From Streptomyces tsukubensis (GTDB lineage: Bacteria > Actinomycetota > Actinomycetes > Streptomycetales > Streptomycetaceae): DNA of 64,000 nt. Below the pieces are notes generated by a model. The model had not been told where the DNA came from and did not search any database. It worked only from the letters and a program-made list of their open reading frames with translations. Positions 17,165 through 26,005 of this stretch are shown in pieces (the stretch's first letter is position 1; each line of letters starts with the position of its first letter). The position numbers were made by a program, and so were the translations under genes. The stretch is from assembly GCF_003932715.1 (NCBI RefSeq), contig NZ_CP020700.1, positions 5,726,501 to 5,790,500 on the forward strand. Reading direction: 5' to 3'.

Positions 17165-18130
17165 GTGAGTTTGCCGCGTTTCGGCGAGCGGACCTTCACC
17201 CTCATGACCGCGAACCTGGAGCACGACGGTGGTCCGGACGAGGACGGCGCCCCTCCTCCGAGGTGGATCGAGGCCCACGAAGCCGTCTTCGCGCCGTTCA
17301 AGCCCGACGTGCTGTTCCGGCAGGAGGCGACCTACAGCCACTTCCACGGCCGGCGCCGACTGCACACCGCCGAACGCGTGCTCGGGATGAGGGGCTTCCT
17401 CAGCGCTCCGAGGTCCAGCCGGAACGCCACAGCACTGTTCATCCGCCCGGACGTGCTCGACGTCCTGGAGCACCACGAGCACCGGGATCCGTGGCGGGCG
17501 CCGCCGACGAACATCGTCGCCCGGCTCCAGGGCGTGCAGAACCCGCTGACGCTGATGTCCTGGCACTGCGGGTTCCCGACCCCGAGCGGCCGGGTCCGGG
17601 AGGCGGAGGAGATCCTCGCCGTGGCGGACAAGACCAAGAAGGGCTGGGGTTTCGTCGGAGCGGGGGACTGCAACGAGTACCCCGTCCCCGTCGGTGAAAC
17701 GGTCCCGCCGATCGACTGGGCCAGCCCTGACGTCACCGACCGCGTCCACATGATGCAGCGGAGCATCGAAGGGCCGGACGGGTCCCGGGTGAGCTGCACG
17801 TCGGTGGACAGGCTCCTTCTCGGCGCGGGTCTGCACGACCCGGCCCGGTACGCCGCCCACCACCTCGACCAGCCGCGAGCGCTCGCCGCGACGGCCGGAC
17901 ACGCCCCGTCCGCGAAAGGGCAGGGCGGGCCGCGTCGGATCGACCGGCTCTATCTCGATCCCTGGCTGGTGCAGGCGGTCCTGGAGGTCTTCACCGTGGA
18001 CATGTCCGGGGTGAGCGACCACCACGCCGTCGTCGCAGTGCTCTCCTACAGCAAGGCGGTGGAGGCTTTGGCCCGGTCCTTCGAGCCGCTCGCCCCGGTG
18101 GAGCTGACGCCGACGGGCGGTGCCCGGTGA
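17165..18130 (+). CDS. Endonuclease/exonuclease/phosphatase (EEP) family protein, copy 1
   Basis: 321 residues from GTG 17165 (GGAG at 17154-17157). EEP metal-dependent phosphoesterase motifs occur in order: LMTANLEHDG, FRQEAT (catalytic Glu), WHCGFP, GAGDCNEYP (Asp/Asn) and SGVSDHHAVVA (Asp-His). Members cleave DNA, RNA, phosphoinositides or nucleotide compounds, so the substrate stays open. It starts a five-gene cassette in which every junction overlaps by four bases, with a second EEP protein as fourth gene. Confidence 0.82.
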   Translation: MSLPRFGERTFTLMTANLEHDGGPDEDGAPPPRWIEAHEAVFAPFKPDVLFRQEATYSHFHGRRRLHTAERVLGMRGFLSAPRSSRNATALFIRPDVLDVLEHHEHRDPWRAPPTNIVARLQGVQNPLTLMSWHCGFPTPSGRVREAEEILAVADKTKKGWGFVGAGDCNEYPVPVGETVPPIDWASPDVTDRVHMMQRSIEGPDGSRVSCTSVDRLLLGAGLHDPARYAAHHLDQPRALAATAGHAPSAKGQGGPRRIDRLYLDPWLVQAVLEVFTVDMSGVSDHHAVVAVLSYSKAVEALARSFEPLAPVELTPTGGAR

Positions 18131-19014
18131 AGCTCGCACTCTCCAGCGAGGGAACGGTCCTGCGGCCCGCGGACGATGCCCGGTGGACCGGGGACGTGCT
18201 GACGGCTCCCTCGGCCGGTGCCCAAATGGTGGGCACCTACCTGCGGGCCCAGCGCCGTCGGCGCGGGCTGCTGCTGCGGGACGCGGCCCGCGCCCTGGGA
18301 TGGACGACCGGGGCGGCGGCCCGGCTGGAGGCCGGCCAGGCCGTCCCCTCGGCCGATGCTCTCCAGCGGCTGCTGACCTTGTACGGGTCCCCGGACACCG
18401 GTGACGCCGTACGCCCTCTGTGGGACCTCGCCCACATCGGCGGGGACTACGCGGCCGATGTCGCGCCCGGCTGGTTCGAGCGGGTGGCCGGCTGCGAGTT
18501 CGAGGCGGACCGGATCACCGCCTTCTCTGCCTGGAACATCCCCCACCTGGTGCAGACCGAGGGCTACGCGACGCATTGGTGGACGAACACTCCTGTCGGA
18601 CACGTACCGCAGCCGGATGCCATCGCCGCCCGGATGCTGCCCGCCAGCCGCGACAAGGAGGTCCTCCTCCTGCTGGAGGAGACCGTCCTGTTACGGAGGT
18701 CCGACCCCGCGGTCATGACGGAGCAGCTCGACCATCTGCTCGACCTGGCGGAGCACGCCCGTACGAGTATCCGGATCGTTCCCCTGTACGCCGGGGTGGT
18801 CCCGCCGCACGGCACCCTCACCGTGCTCGGTCTGCCGAACGGGCGCTGTCTGCATGTGGAGGAGGCTGCTGCGACGGTCTACTCCACCGGTCGTCCGGCC
18901 GCCCGGCTCCAGTACGTCATCGACTCCGCGGTCGCCGCAGCTCTCCCCGCGGGCACCAGCCTCGACCTGATCCGCCGCACCCGGGCAGCCTGCGCACAGG
19001 AGGCAAACCAGTGA
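18127..19014 (+). CDS. XRE-family regulator with DUF5753 domain
   Basis: 295 residues. N-terminal helix-turn-helix (residues ~35-95: GTYLRAQRRRRGLLLRDAARALGWTTGAAARLEAGQ) followed by the actinobacterial DUF5753 domain (AFSAWNIPHLVQTEGYA, TSIRIVPLYAG). Coupled by GTGA to the EEP gene before it and to the helicase after it. A TTA codon at 18691-18693 (codon 189) suggests bldA dependence. It may control the cassette; such an internal regulator gene in a coupled operon suggests autoregulation. Confidence 0.85.
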   Translation: MKLALSSEGTVLRPADDARWTGDVLTAPSAGAQMVGTYLRAQRRRRGLLLRDAARALGWTTGAAARLEAGQAVPSADALQRLLTLYGSPDTGDAVRPLWDLAHIGGDYAADVAPGWFERVAGCEFEADRITAFSAWNIPHLVQTEGYATHWWTNTPVGHVPQPDAIAARMLPASRDKEVLLLLEETVLLRRSDPAVMTEQLDHLLDLAEHARTSIRIVPLYAGVVPPHGTLTVLGLPNGRCLHVEEAAATVYSTGRPAARLQYVIDSAVAAALPAGTSLDLIRRTRAACAQEANQ

Positions 19015-21158
19015 TCGGCACCAGGACTACAGCACGGGCGGCTGCCGTCTCCGCCAGCGGCGCCCTGCTCTGGCCGCACCAGGAGGAAGCCGTGGCCGCG
19101 ATCACCCGCGCGCTGGGGACCGAGGAGCGGGTCACCGCGGTGATGGCGTGCGGGACGGGCAAGACAAGGGTGGGCGCCGTCGTCGCCCGGGAGACGGTGC
19201 CGGACGGCGGGATCGTGCTGATCGCGGCCCCGCTGCTCGAACTCCTCACCCAGACCGTCCGGGAGTGGCGGCAGGTTGTCGGCGATCGGGGCCTCGGCAG
19301 GGTGATCGCGGTGTGCTCGGACCCGGCGGTCGCCCGCTACCACCAGGGCGACCTGGACGACCAGCGCGCTACGGTCACGACCGACGGCAACCAGCTCGCC
19401 CGCCTCGTCCACGACGCCAGCGGGCGCGTGACGATCGTGTGCACGTACCAGAGCCTGGCCGTGATCACAGCGGCGCAGGACGTCGGGATGCCGTCGATCG
19501 GCCTGGTCGTCGCGGACGAGGCCCACCGCACCGCAGGCTCGGCTTACAAGGCGTGGGCCGCTGTCCACGACAGCGGGCGGATCGCCGCCCGCCGTCGGCT
19601 GAACCTCACCGCGACACCGCGGATCGAGTCCTCCGACACCGACGTCATCAGCATGGACGACGAGAAAATCTTCGGCCCGACGGTCTTCCGGCTCCCGTTC
19701 GGTGAGGCGATCAGGCTGGGCCTGCTGGCCGACTACCAGGCCGTCGTACCGGTCATCACCGACGACCAGGTCCGGGAGATCACCCTCGCGGCCAGCAAGC
19801 AACCGGACTTCTACGAACTGGGCGCCTCGGCGCTCGCCCCTCAGATGCTCGCCACCCAGGTCGCCCTGCTGCGGGCCGCCCACCAGCACGGCCTGCGCAG
19901 GATGATCACCTTCCACAACCGGGTCTCCGATGCCCGCTGGTTCGCCACCACCCTCCCGCAGACCGCCGGACTCCTTCCTCCTGGGGACCGGCCGACCGCG
20001 GTGTGGGCGGACTACGTCCACGGCGGGCAGCCCCTCGACCGGCGCCGCCGCATCCTGGACCGGCTCCGCGGTACGGACGACTCCTTCGGCGTCGTCACCA
20101 ACAGCAGGGTCCTCGGGGAGGGCGTGGACGCCCCCACCGTGGACGGCGTCGCCTTCATCGACCCCCGCAAGTCAGCGATCGACACCGTCCAGGCCGTGGG
20201 CAGAGCCATCCGCCTCGGCCGCCATGCCCGCGGGCAGAAGACCGCGGCCGTCTTCGTCCCCGTCCACCTCAGCCCCGGACAGGACCCCGAAGCCGCCCTC
20301 AGCACCTCCGCGTTCGGCCCGCTGTGGCAGATCGTCCGCGCGCTGGCCGCCCACGACGACGGCTTCGCCGCCAGACTGGACCTCCACGGAACCGGCTCCG
20401 GCAGCGAGCCCGGCGGAGGATACGAGCTGCCCGACTGGATCCGCCTGACCGGCATCCCGGTGACCTCCCGCTTCACCCAGGCCATCACCGTCCGTGCCCT
20501 GGGCAAGGTCGACCCCTGGGAGGAGTTCATCTGGGCCGCCACCGCCTTCCGCGAGCAGTACGGGCACCTGGTCATCCGCTACAACCACGTCACCGACCAC
20601 GGCTACCCCCTCGGGATCCGTGCCGACCGGACCCGCCGGAGCCGCGCCCTCGGTGAGCTGAAGCAGGAACGGCAGGACCAGCTCGACGCGCTCGGCATGG
20701 TGTGGAACCTGCGCGACCACGACCAGACCGTCTTCTTCGAGGCTCTGCACCACTACAAGAAGGAGCACGGCGACCTCAACGTGCCCTACGACTACACGGC
20801 GCCGGACTCCGCGCCCGGCCCCCGGAACCTGGGCCGGTACGTCCAGCGCTACCGCCGGGGCGAGGGCGACCTCGGCAACCCCGACACGGTCGCCTACCTC
20901 AACAGCATCGGCTTCATCTGGGACGCCATCGAATACCGCTACCAGCAGTACCTCCAGCTCGTCCGGGACTTCCGCGACCGCCACGGCCACGCCGACATCC
21001 CTCAGAGCCACATCGCTCCAGGCGGGGAGAAGCTGGGCACCTGGGCCAGTAACAGGAGAGTCGAGGCCCGCAAGGGCAAACTCGCGCCCGAGCGCGTCCG
21101 GGAACTCCTCGACCTCGGCGTACCCCTCCCCGGCCGCTCCCCGGAGTACGGCCTGTGA
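19011..21158 (+). CDS. SF2 DEAD/DEAH-box helicase with C-terminal helicase-associated domains
   Basis: 715 residues. Walker A ACGTGKT at 46-52, DEAH box at 169-172, motif III-like LTATPR, and C-terminal RecA domain with VLGEGVDAPTVD and QAVGRAIRLGR (motifs V/VI). From about residue 500 on there are three helicase-associated (HA) modules recognisable by YGHLVI, HGDLNVP and HGHADIP with following LG-W/Y stretches. The call of nucleic-acid translocase is secure. Coupled by 4-base overlaps to the regulator before and EEP protein after, so they are probably made in fixed ratio. Confidence 0.88.
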   Translation: MIGTRTTARAAAVSASGALLWPHQEEAVAAITRALGTEERVTAVMACGTGKTRVGAVVARETVPDGGIVLIAAPLLELLTQTVREWRQVVGDRGLGRVIAVCSDPAVARYHQGDLDDQRATVTTDGNQLARLVHDASGRVTIVCTYQSLAVITAAQDVGMPSIGLVVADEAHRTAGSAYKAWAAVHDSGRIAARRRLNLTATPRIESSDTDVISMDDEKIFGPTVFRLPFGEAIRLGLLADYQAVVPVITDDQVREITLAASKQPDFYELGASALAPQMLATQVALLRAAHQHGLRRMITFHNRVSDARWFATTLPQTAGLLPPGDRPTAVWADYVHGGQPLDRRRRILDRLRGTDDSFGVVTNSRVLGEGVDAPTVDGVAFIDPRKSAIDTVQAVGRAIRLGRHARGQKTAAVFVPVHLSPGQDPEAALSTSAFGPLWQIVRALAAHDDGFAARLDLHGTGSGSEPGGGYELPDWIRLTGIPVTSRFTQAITVRALGKVDPWEEFIWAATAFREQYGHLVIRYNHVTDHGYPLGIRADRTRRSRALGELKQERQDQLDALGMVWNLRDHDQTVFFEALHHYKKEHGDLNVPYDYTAPDSAPGPRNLGRYVQRYRRGEGDLGNPDTVAYLNSIGFIWDAIEYRYQQYLQLVRDFRDRHGHADIPQSHIAPGGEKLGTWASNRRVEARKGKLAPERVRELLDLGVPLPGRSPEYGL

Positions 21159-22015
21159 ACACGACCTCCACCCGCGCCCGCGCGGTCACCTGGAACCTCT
21201 TCTGCGGCGGCCTCGCCCCTGACGGCTCGGCGAAACGCCTCGCCCGGCAGACCGAGATCCTCACCCGTCTGCGCCCGGACATCCTCGCCCTCCAGGAGTG
21301 CACCGGCTGGAACGACCAGGACCAGCGCCGGCTACTCGACCTCGCGAACACCCTCGGCATGGTCCCGGTCGCCATGGAGCGGTCGCACGTCGGCGATGGC
21401 CGCAACTTCACCGCCCTCCTCCACCGGCCCGACACCTTCCACCTGGTCGGACGCCGCCGCCTCGGCGAACAGGTCTTCCACCACGCCCTCATCCGCGCAC
21501 GCCTCCGCCCCGCCGGCGCCACCGACGACACCAACGACCTCTTCGTCTTCGCCACCCACCTCGCCCACACCGACGGGGACACCCGTCTCCGCGAAGCCCG
21601 CTGGCTCACCGACTATGGCGACGACTTCCCCGGCAGCCCCAGCAGGGCCATCCTTCTGGGTGACCTCAACTGCTGCGGCACCTTCGATCAGGACCCGGGC
21701 GACTGGGGCCGGACACCCCGTAACCTCCACTCCCGGTACCGGCTCGTCACCGACGACGGCAGCTTCGGCGGCATGGACCGCCGGGCCGTCCAGGTCCTCC
21801 TGAACTCCGGATGGACCGACCCCCAGACCACCACCAAAGAACCCCGGGACGCCACCGTCGGCTACTGGTGGGACAACGAACAGGTCCCCCTCCGCCTCGA
21901 CCACATCCTCGTCCGCGGACTTATCCCCACCTCCTACCGCACCCACGACACACCCGGGGCACGCTCGGCATCGGACCATCTCCCCGTCGTGCTCGACTTC
22001 GAGGTGAGTACATGA
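21155..22015 (+). CDS. Endonuclease/exonuclease/phosphatase (EEP) family protein, copy 2
   Basis: 286 residues. Motifs: VTWNLFCGG near the N-terminus, LALQECTGW (catalytic Glu), FATHLAHTDG, LLGDLNCC and RSASDHLPVVLDF (Asp-His). Shorter than copy 1 and only distantly similar outside the motifs. Directly coupled to the helicase upstream and the NUDIX gene downstream. Together they suggest a helicase-nuclease machine plus nucleotide clean-up; the substrate is unknown. Confidence 0.85.
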   Translation: MNTTSTRARAVTWNLFCGGLAPDGSAKRLARQTEILTRLRPDILALQECTGWNDQDQRRLLDLANTLGMVPVAMERSHVGDGRNFTALLHRPDTFHLVGRRRLGEQVFHHALIRARLRPAGATDDTNDLFVFATHLAHTDGDTRLREARWLTDYGDDFPGSPSRAILLGDLNCCGTFDQDPGDWGRTPRNLHSRYRLVTDDGSFGGMDRRAVQVLLNSGWTDPQTTTKEPRDATVGYWWDNEQVPLRLDHILVRGLIPTSYRTHDTPGARSASDHLPVVLDFEVST

Positions 22016-22461
22016 CCAAGCCATCGCCCGGCGGCGACGGGACGCCCGCGGTCGCGGCCGGCGTGATCCTCCGGGACGGATGCCTGCTCCTCGTCAGACG
22101 ACGGGTGCCCGAAGGGTCACTCACCTGGCAGTTCCCGGCAGGGAAGGTCGAGCAGGGCGAGTCTCCCGAGGACGCCGTCGTACGGGAGGTGAAGGAGGAG
22201 ACCGGCCTTGTCGTCGCGGTCACGGAGCAGCTGAGAGAGCGAATCCACCCGGGCACCGGCGTCCGCATCCTCTACTTCGCTTGCGCGATTCGGTCCGGCA
22301 CCGCCCATCGCGCTGCCCCCGACGAAGTTGCGGACATCAGCTGGGTGCCCCTCCGCGACGTCTTCCACTATGTCCCCGACGGGTTCTATCTGCCTGTTCA
22401 GCAGTACCTCGACACCACCGCCACCCAGCCCGCGCCGAGAGGTCCATGCAAGAAGGGGTGA
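22012..22461 (+). CDS. NUDIX hydrolase
   Basis: 149 residues. A full Nudix box is present: GKVEQGESPEDAVVREVKEE followed by TGL (GX5EX7REUXEEXGU), residues ~44-66. The N-terminal strand VAAGVILRDGCLLLVRRR and absence of extra domains fit MutT-like enzymes that hydrolyse nucleoside diphosphate derivatives. Last member of the coupled cassette; 144 bp separate it from the lanthipeptide precursor. Confidence 0.88.
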   Translation: MTKPSPGGDGTPAVAAGVILRDGCLLLVRRRVPEGSLTWQFPAGKVEQGESPEDAVVREVKEETGLVVAVTEQLRERIHPGTGVRILYFACAIRSGTAHRAAPDEVADISWVPLRDVFHYVPDGFYLPVQQYLDTTATQPAPRGPCKKG

Positions 22462-22605
22462 CCGTGCAGATTCAGCCGAACTCCACCCGCAACCGTGTTC
22501 TGCCGCGAAGAGGACCGTCGAGGGGGCCGCGACCTGGCTAGCGTCGCAGACGGCCAGACCAGGCCCGCACCCCTGGACGATCCGCTACTACCCAAGGAGT
22601 CACGC

Positions 22606-22794
22606 ATGACCGCGATCGACACCGAGAAGCCGGTGGCCGAAGACCAGCAGACTGTCGGCGCTGTCGATGAAGCCGACCCGTTCGGTCTCGACATCAGCTT
22701 CATAGAGGGCACGCCCGCGACCGAGACCGTCTTGACGTGCACCACGGGCGACACCTGTGGCTCGTCCTGCCCGAGCGCCTGCGTCACCTCGTAG
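22606..22794 (+). CDS. FxLD-family lanthipeptide precursor
   Basis: 62 residues; AAGGAG 8 bases before the ATG. The leader is acidic and contains FGLDISFIEG (residues 26-35), the FxLD box that names the family. The core after it is rich in Thr/Ser and has four cysteines (C45, C51, C55, C59), enough for up to four lanthionine/methyllanthionine rings. D49 in TGDTC is the only core Asp and the likely target of the PIMT-like domain. Directly followed by LanB, LanC and the fusion enzyme. No protease or exporter gene is visible nearby. Confidence 0.88.
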   Translation: MTAIDTEKPVAEDQQTVGAVDEADPFGLDISFIEGTPATETVLTCTTGDTCGSSCPSACVTS

Positions 22795-22868
22795 CCAATC
22801 CGGCTCAACAGCGTGGGCTGGGCGGAGCGGTCCGTCCAGCCCCGCTTCACCAAGAACGGAGTGTGGTG

Positions 22869-24905
22869 ATGACACGCGTACGACTCAACCGGTACCAGGG
22901 CGCCGGGGGAGCCATGCTGCGGGCTGCGGTGAACCTCAATGAGCCGGAGATGCCGCCGTGGCCGACATTGGCAGCGCCACTTGAGGACTGGCGCTCATGG
23001 CTCGCCACCGTGTGGGCCGATGACACCTTCCGGCTGGCGGTGTCGAGCGCCAGCCCTGATCTCGCCCGCCGGACGGAGTCCATCCTCGCGGGCCGGAATC
23101 CGAAAATACGGAGAGTTCGGCGGGCGGCGCTGGCCCTGGCCCGGTACGCGATCCGGTACGCACACCGCCCCACCCCGTACGGCCTGTTCGCCGGTGTCGC
23201 GCTGATCGAGTTCGGCGGTACGGCTGAGGTGCACATCGGCAACCGGCACCAGGCGGCTGACCGGCCGGACCCGGTCGTGCTCGACACGGTGATCAGCGGC
23301 TGGGAGGCGGACGGCGAACGGATGGCCGACATCGAGGTGTGCGTCAACACCCTCGCCCAGCGGCGCGGTGGACGGGTCTTCGTGCCGTCCGAGGGAGCCT
23401 CCGAGTTCTCCCTCGCTCTGACCCCTGCGCTGGTCCTCGTCCTCTATGCGGCGCGCGCCCCGATACGGAGCGCGGCCTTGGCCGTCAAGCTCTCGGCCGA
23501 ATTCCCGGACACCTCCGAACACGACCGGACCAAGCTGATCGGAGAACTCCTCCGGGTACGGCTCCTACGGTCGGCGCTGCGTGCGCCCGCGACGGTCACC
23601 GACCCCTCCGACGTCCTGCCGCCCGCCCTGCGGGAGAGGGCCTGTGGCACCTCGGCGGCTCCGGATCTGCGGCTGGACGCTGCGGTGCGGCTGCCCCAGT
23701 CGGTGTTGACGGAGGCGGAGACCGCTGCGACCGTTCTGGCTCGTCTTGCCACGCATCCGAACGGCATCTCTGTTTGGCACCGCTGGACCGAGCGGTTCAT
23801 CGAGCGTTATGGCGAAGCCGCCGAGGTACCGGTGGAGCTGGCGACGAACCCCGAGGAGGGGTTGGGCTTCCCCGACGGATTTGGCAGCGTCTCCGAGCCT
23901 CCCCGGCCCATGACCCTCCGCGACCGACTGCTGCTGGGGCTGGCCGGCACAGCGGCAGTCGAGGGCACCCGTTCGGTCGCCCTGTCCGGTGCGATGATCG
24001 AGGAACTGGAAGCCGCTGCGGGCACTCCTGCCGTCACCGCGCCCCACCTCGAACTCGGTACTGCTCTCCAAGCCCGCTCGGAACAGGCTCTGACGCGCGG
24101 GGACTTCCGTCTTCGAGTGTCCACCGTCTCCCGCTCGGCCGGTTCGATGACGGGCCGGTTCTGGCACCTGTTCCCAGGGACAGGTGCGACGTACACCAAG
24201 CTGCCCACGGTCGAACCCGGCGCGGAGTTGGTTCAGCTCTCCTTCCACGCCGGTCGAGTGCCTGCCGACCTGCTCACCCGCGCCCCTCGCGTGCTGCCCA
24301 GGATGATCAGCCTCGGAGAGTTCCGGCACCCCGGCGACGGCGTACTGTTCCCGGCCGACCTCATGGTCGGCGTGCGGAACGGCCGCCTCTACCTGGCGGA
24401 GACGGCCACCGGCCAGCACCTGGAGACCCTCACACCAACCGCCCTGAATTTCCTGTGGAACAACTACACCCCGCCCCTGGCCCGGTTCCTGGCCGAGATC
24501 AGCCGGGCCGCCGCCCCGCAGGTCACCTGGTTCGACTGGGGCGCGGCCTGGACCCTGCCTTTCACCCCGGCCCTCACCCACCGCCGGTCGATCCTGGTGG
24601 CGGCACGGTGGAAGGTCCGCGCCCGCGACCTCCCCGGCCGAACCGCGACGACGGCCGAGTGGGCTGACCGGCTCCGCGCCTGGACAGTTCGGTTCCGAGT
24701 CCCGGACCGCGTGCTGCTGGCAGAGGACGACCAGCACCTTCCGCTCGACCTGCGCCGTCCCAGGGACAGAGACCTGCTCCGCGCCCACCTGGTCGCCAGC
24801 CCGATCGGCGTCGCGTCCCTGTACGAGGCCCCGCCGCCCGACGCGGACGGCTGGATCGGCGGCCGGGCACACAACCTCGTCATCCCCCTCAAGGCGCGCT
24901 CATGA
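22869..24905 (+). CDS. Lanthipeptide dehydratase LanB, glutamylation half
   Basis: 678 residues; GGAG 7 bases before ATG 22869. The RPTPYGLFAG motif (100-109) is diagnostic for LanB-type, tRNA-Glu-dependent glutamylation domains; the protein continues through the conserved middle (GRFWHLFPG) and ends ARAHNLVIPLKARS. Full-length LanB adds a C-terminal elimination domain; here that domain is missing and is encoded in the gene at 26006 instead. It would glutamylate Ser/Thr of the precursor at 22606. Overlaps lanC by ATGA. Confidence 0.88.
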   Translation: MTRVRLNRYQGAGGAMLRAAVNLNEPEMPPWPTLAAPLEDWRSWLATVWADDTFRLAVSSASPDLARRTESILAGRNPKIRRVRRAALALARYAIRYAHRPTPYGLFAGVALIEFGGTAEVHIGNRHQAADRPDPVVLDTVISGWEADGERMADIEVCVNTLAQRRGGRVFVPSEGASEFSLALTPALVLVLYAARAPIRSAALAVKLSAEFPDTSEHDRTKLIGELLRVRLLRSALRAPATVTDPSDVLPPALRERACGTSAAPDLRLDAAVRLPQSVLTEAETAATVLARLATHPNGISVWHRWTERFIERYGEAAEVPVELATNPEEGLGFPDGFGSVSEPPRPMTLRDRLLLGLAGTAAVEGTRSVALSGAMIEELEAAAGTPAVTAPHLELGTALQARSEQALTRGDFRLRVSTVSRSAGSMTGRFWHLFPGTGATYTKLPTVEPGAELVQLSFHAGRVPADLLTRAPRVLPRMISLGEFRHPGDGVLFPADLMVGVRNGRLYLAETATGQHLETLTPTALNFLWNNYTPPLARFLAEISRAAAPQVTWFDWGAAWTLPFTPALTHRRSILVAARWKVRARDLPGRTATTAEWADRLRAWTVRFRVPDRVLLAEDDQHLPLDLRRPRDRDLLRAHLVASPIGVASLYEAPPPDADGWIGGRAHNLVIPLKARS

Positions 24906-25975
24906 CGGCCATTCCGGTCCCACCTGGGACTCAGGACCTCTCCGAGGGTGCCCTTGGGACGGCGCTGCTGCACATCGAGCGCGGCGACCTGCCCGCCGCT
25001 CGGCGTGAACTCGCAAAGGCGATCGAGGGTGGCGTGAGCGCCGGGGCCAACGCGTCGCTGTTCCACGGTGCCCCCGCACTGGAGTTCGTTCTCAGCCGCG
25101 CCGGTCGCGCGGGCGGCGACGTCCGCGACGCCGTCGATCGGGTGGTGGACGCCCGGCTCGCCGCCGCCCGCCGACGGCAAGAATCCGGCGCGCTGCCCCA
25201 TCTCGCGGAGTTCGACCTCATCCGCGGCCTGGCCGGACTGGGCGCTTTGCTGCTGGCCCGGGGTCCGGCGCCCTCCCGGCGCGCGGACGTACTGACCTAT
25301 CTCGTCTCCTTGTCCCGACCCACCCCCCTCGAAGATCGGAAGCTGCCAGGATGGTGGTCCGCAGAGGGACCTGACGGCAAGGAGATGAGCGGCGGACACG
25401 GCAACAACGGCGTCGCGCACGGCATCGCCGGGCCCTTGGCCGTGCTCTCTCTCGCCCACCGGGCCGATGCCCATGTGCCGGGCCAGCTCGACGCCATCAA
25501 GGTCTTCGCCGACTGGCTCGACGCGTACGGCGGCAGCTACTGGACCACCCGCGCCCAGATGGACGCGGACGAGCCACCCGCGCCGGAGCCGGCCCGCCCG
25601 TCCTGGTGCTACGGACTGCCCGGCATCGCCCGCGCCCAGCAGCTCGCCGCCCTCGCCCTGGGCGACCCGGTCCGACGGCAGGCGGCGGAGGACACCGTCG
25701 TGCGCACGCTGAGCAGCCCGGTGCACCTGGCCCGGATCACCGACGCCACGCTGTGCCACGGCTGGGCCGGGCTCGTGGCCCTCGCCCGAGCAGTCGCCGC
25801 CGACAGCCCCACCCCGGACCGCTTCACGCCGCTGGTCACGGACCTGAATACGCGGCTGGCCGGTGATCTGCCCCGGCTCGCCAAACCAGGGTTCATGGAG
25901 GGCCGCAGCGGCGCACAACTCGCCCTCGACGGTACGGACTCCACCGGCTGGACCGGTGCCCTGCTGATCACCTGA
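24902..25975 (+). CDS. Lanthionine cyclase LanC
   Basis: 357 residues. Zinc ligands are visible: C236 (SWCYGLPG) and C285-H286 (LCHGWAGL); the GGHGNNGVAHGIAGP segment gives the first conserved His region. It catalyses Michael-type addition of Cys thiols to dehydroamino acids to close the thioether rings. Start overlaps the lanB stop; a 30-bp gap follows to the fusion gene. Confidence 0.88.
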   Translation: MTAIPVPPGTQDLSEGALGTALLHIERGDLPAARRELAKAIEGGVSAGANASLFHGAPALEFVLSRAGRAGGDVRDAVDRVVDARLAAARRRQESGALPHLAEFDLIRGLAGLGALLLARGPAPSRRADVLTYLVSLSRPTPLEDRKLPGWWSAEGPDGKEMSGGHGNNGVAHGIAGPLAVLSLAHRADAHVPGQLDAIKVFADWLDAYGGSYWTTRAQMDADEPPAPEPARPSWCYGLPGIARAQQLAALALGDPVRRQAAEDTVVRTLSSPVHLARITDATLCHGWAGLVALARAVAADSPTPDRFTPLVTDLNTRLAGDLPRLAKPGFMEGRSGAQLALDGTDSTGWTGALLIT

Positions 25976-26005
25976 CTCGTACGGCCCACCAACAAGGAAC
26001 CCCTC

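Noticed and set aside
22446-22541. 31-residue frame (ATG 22446) between the NUDIX gene and the lanthipeptide precursor, considered as a second precursor
   Set aside because: No FxLD box, no cysteines, Arg/Pro-rich end; looks like chance leader sequence.
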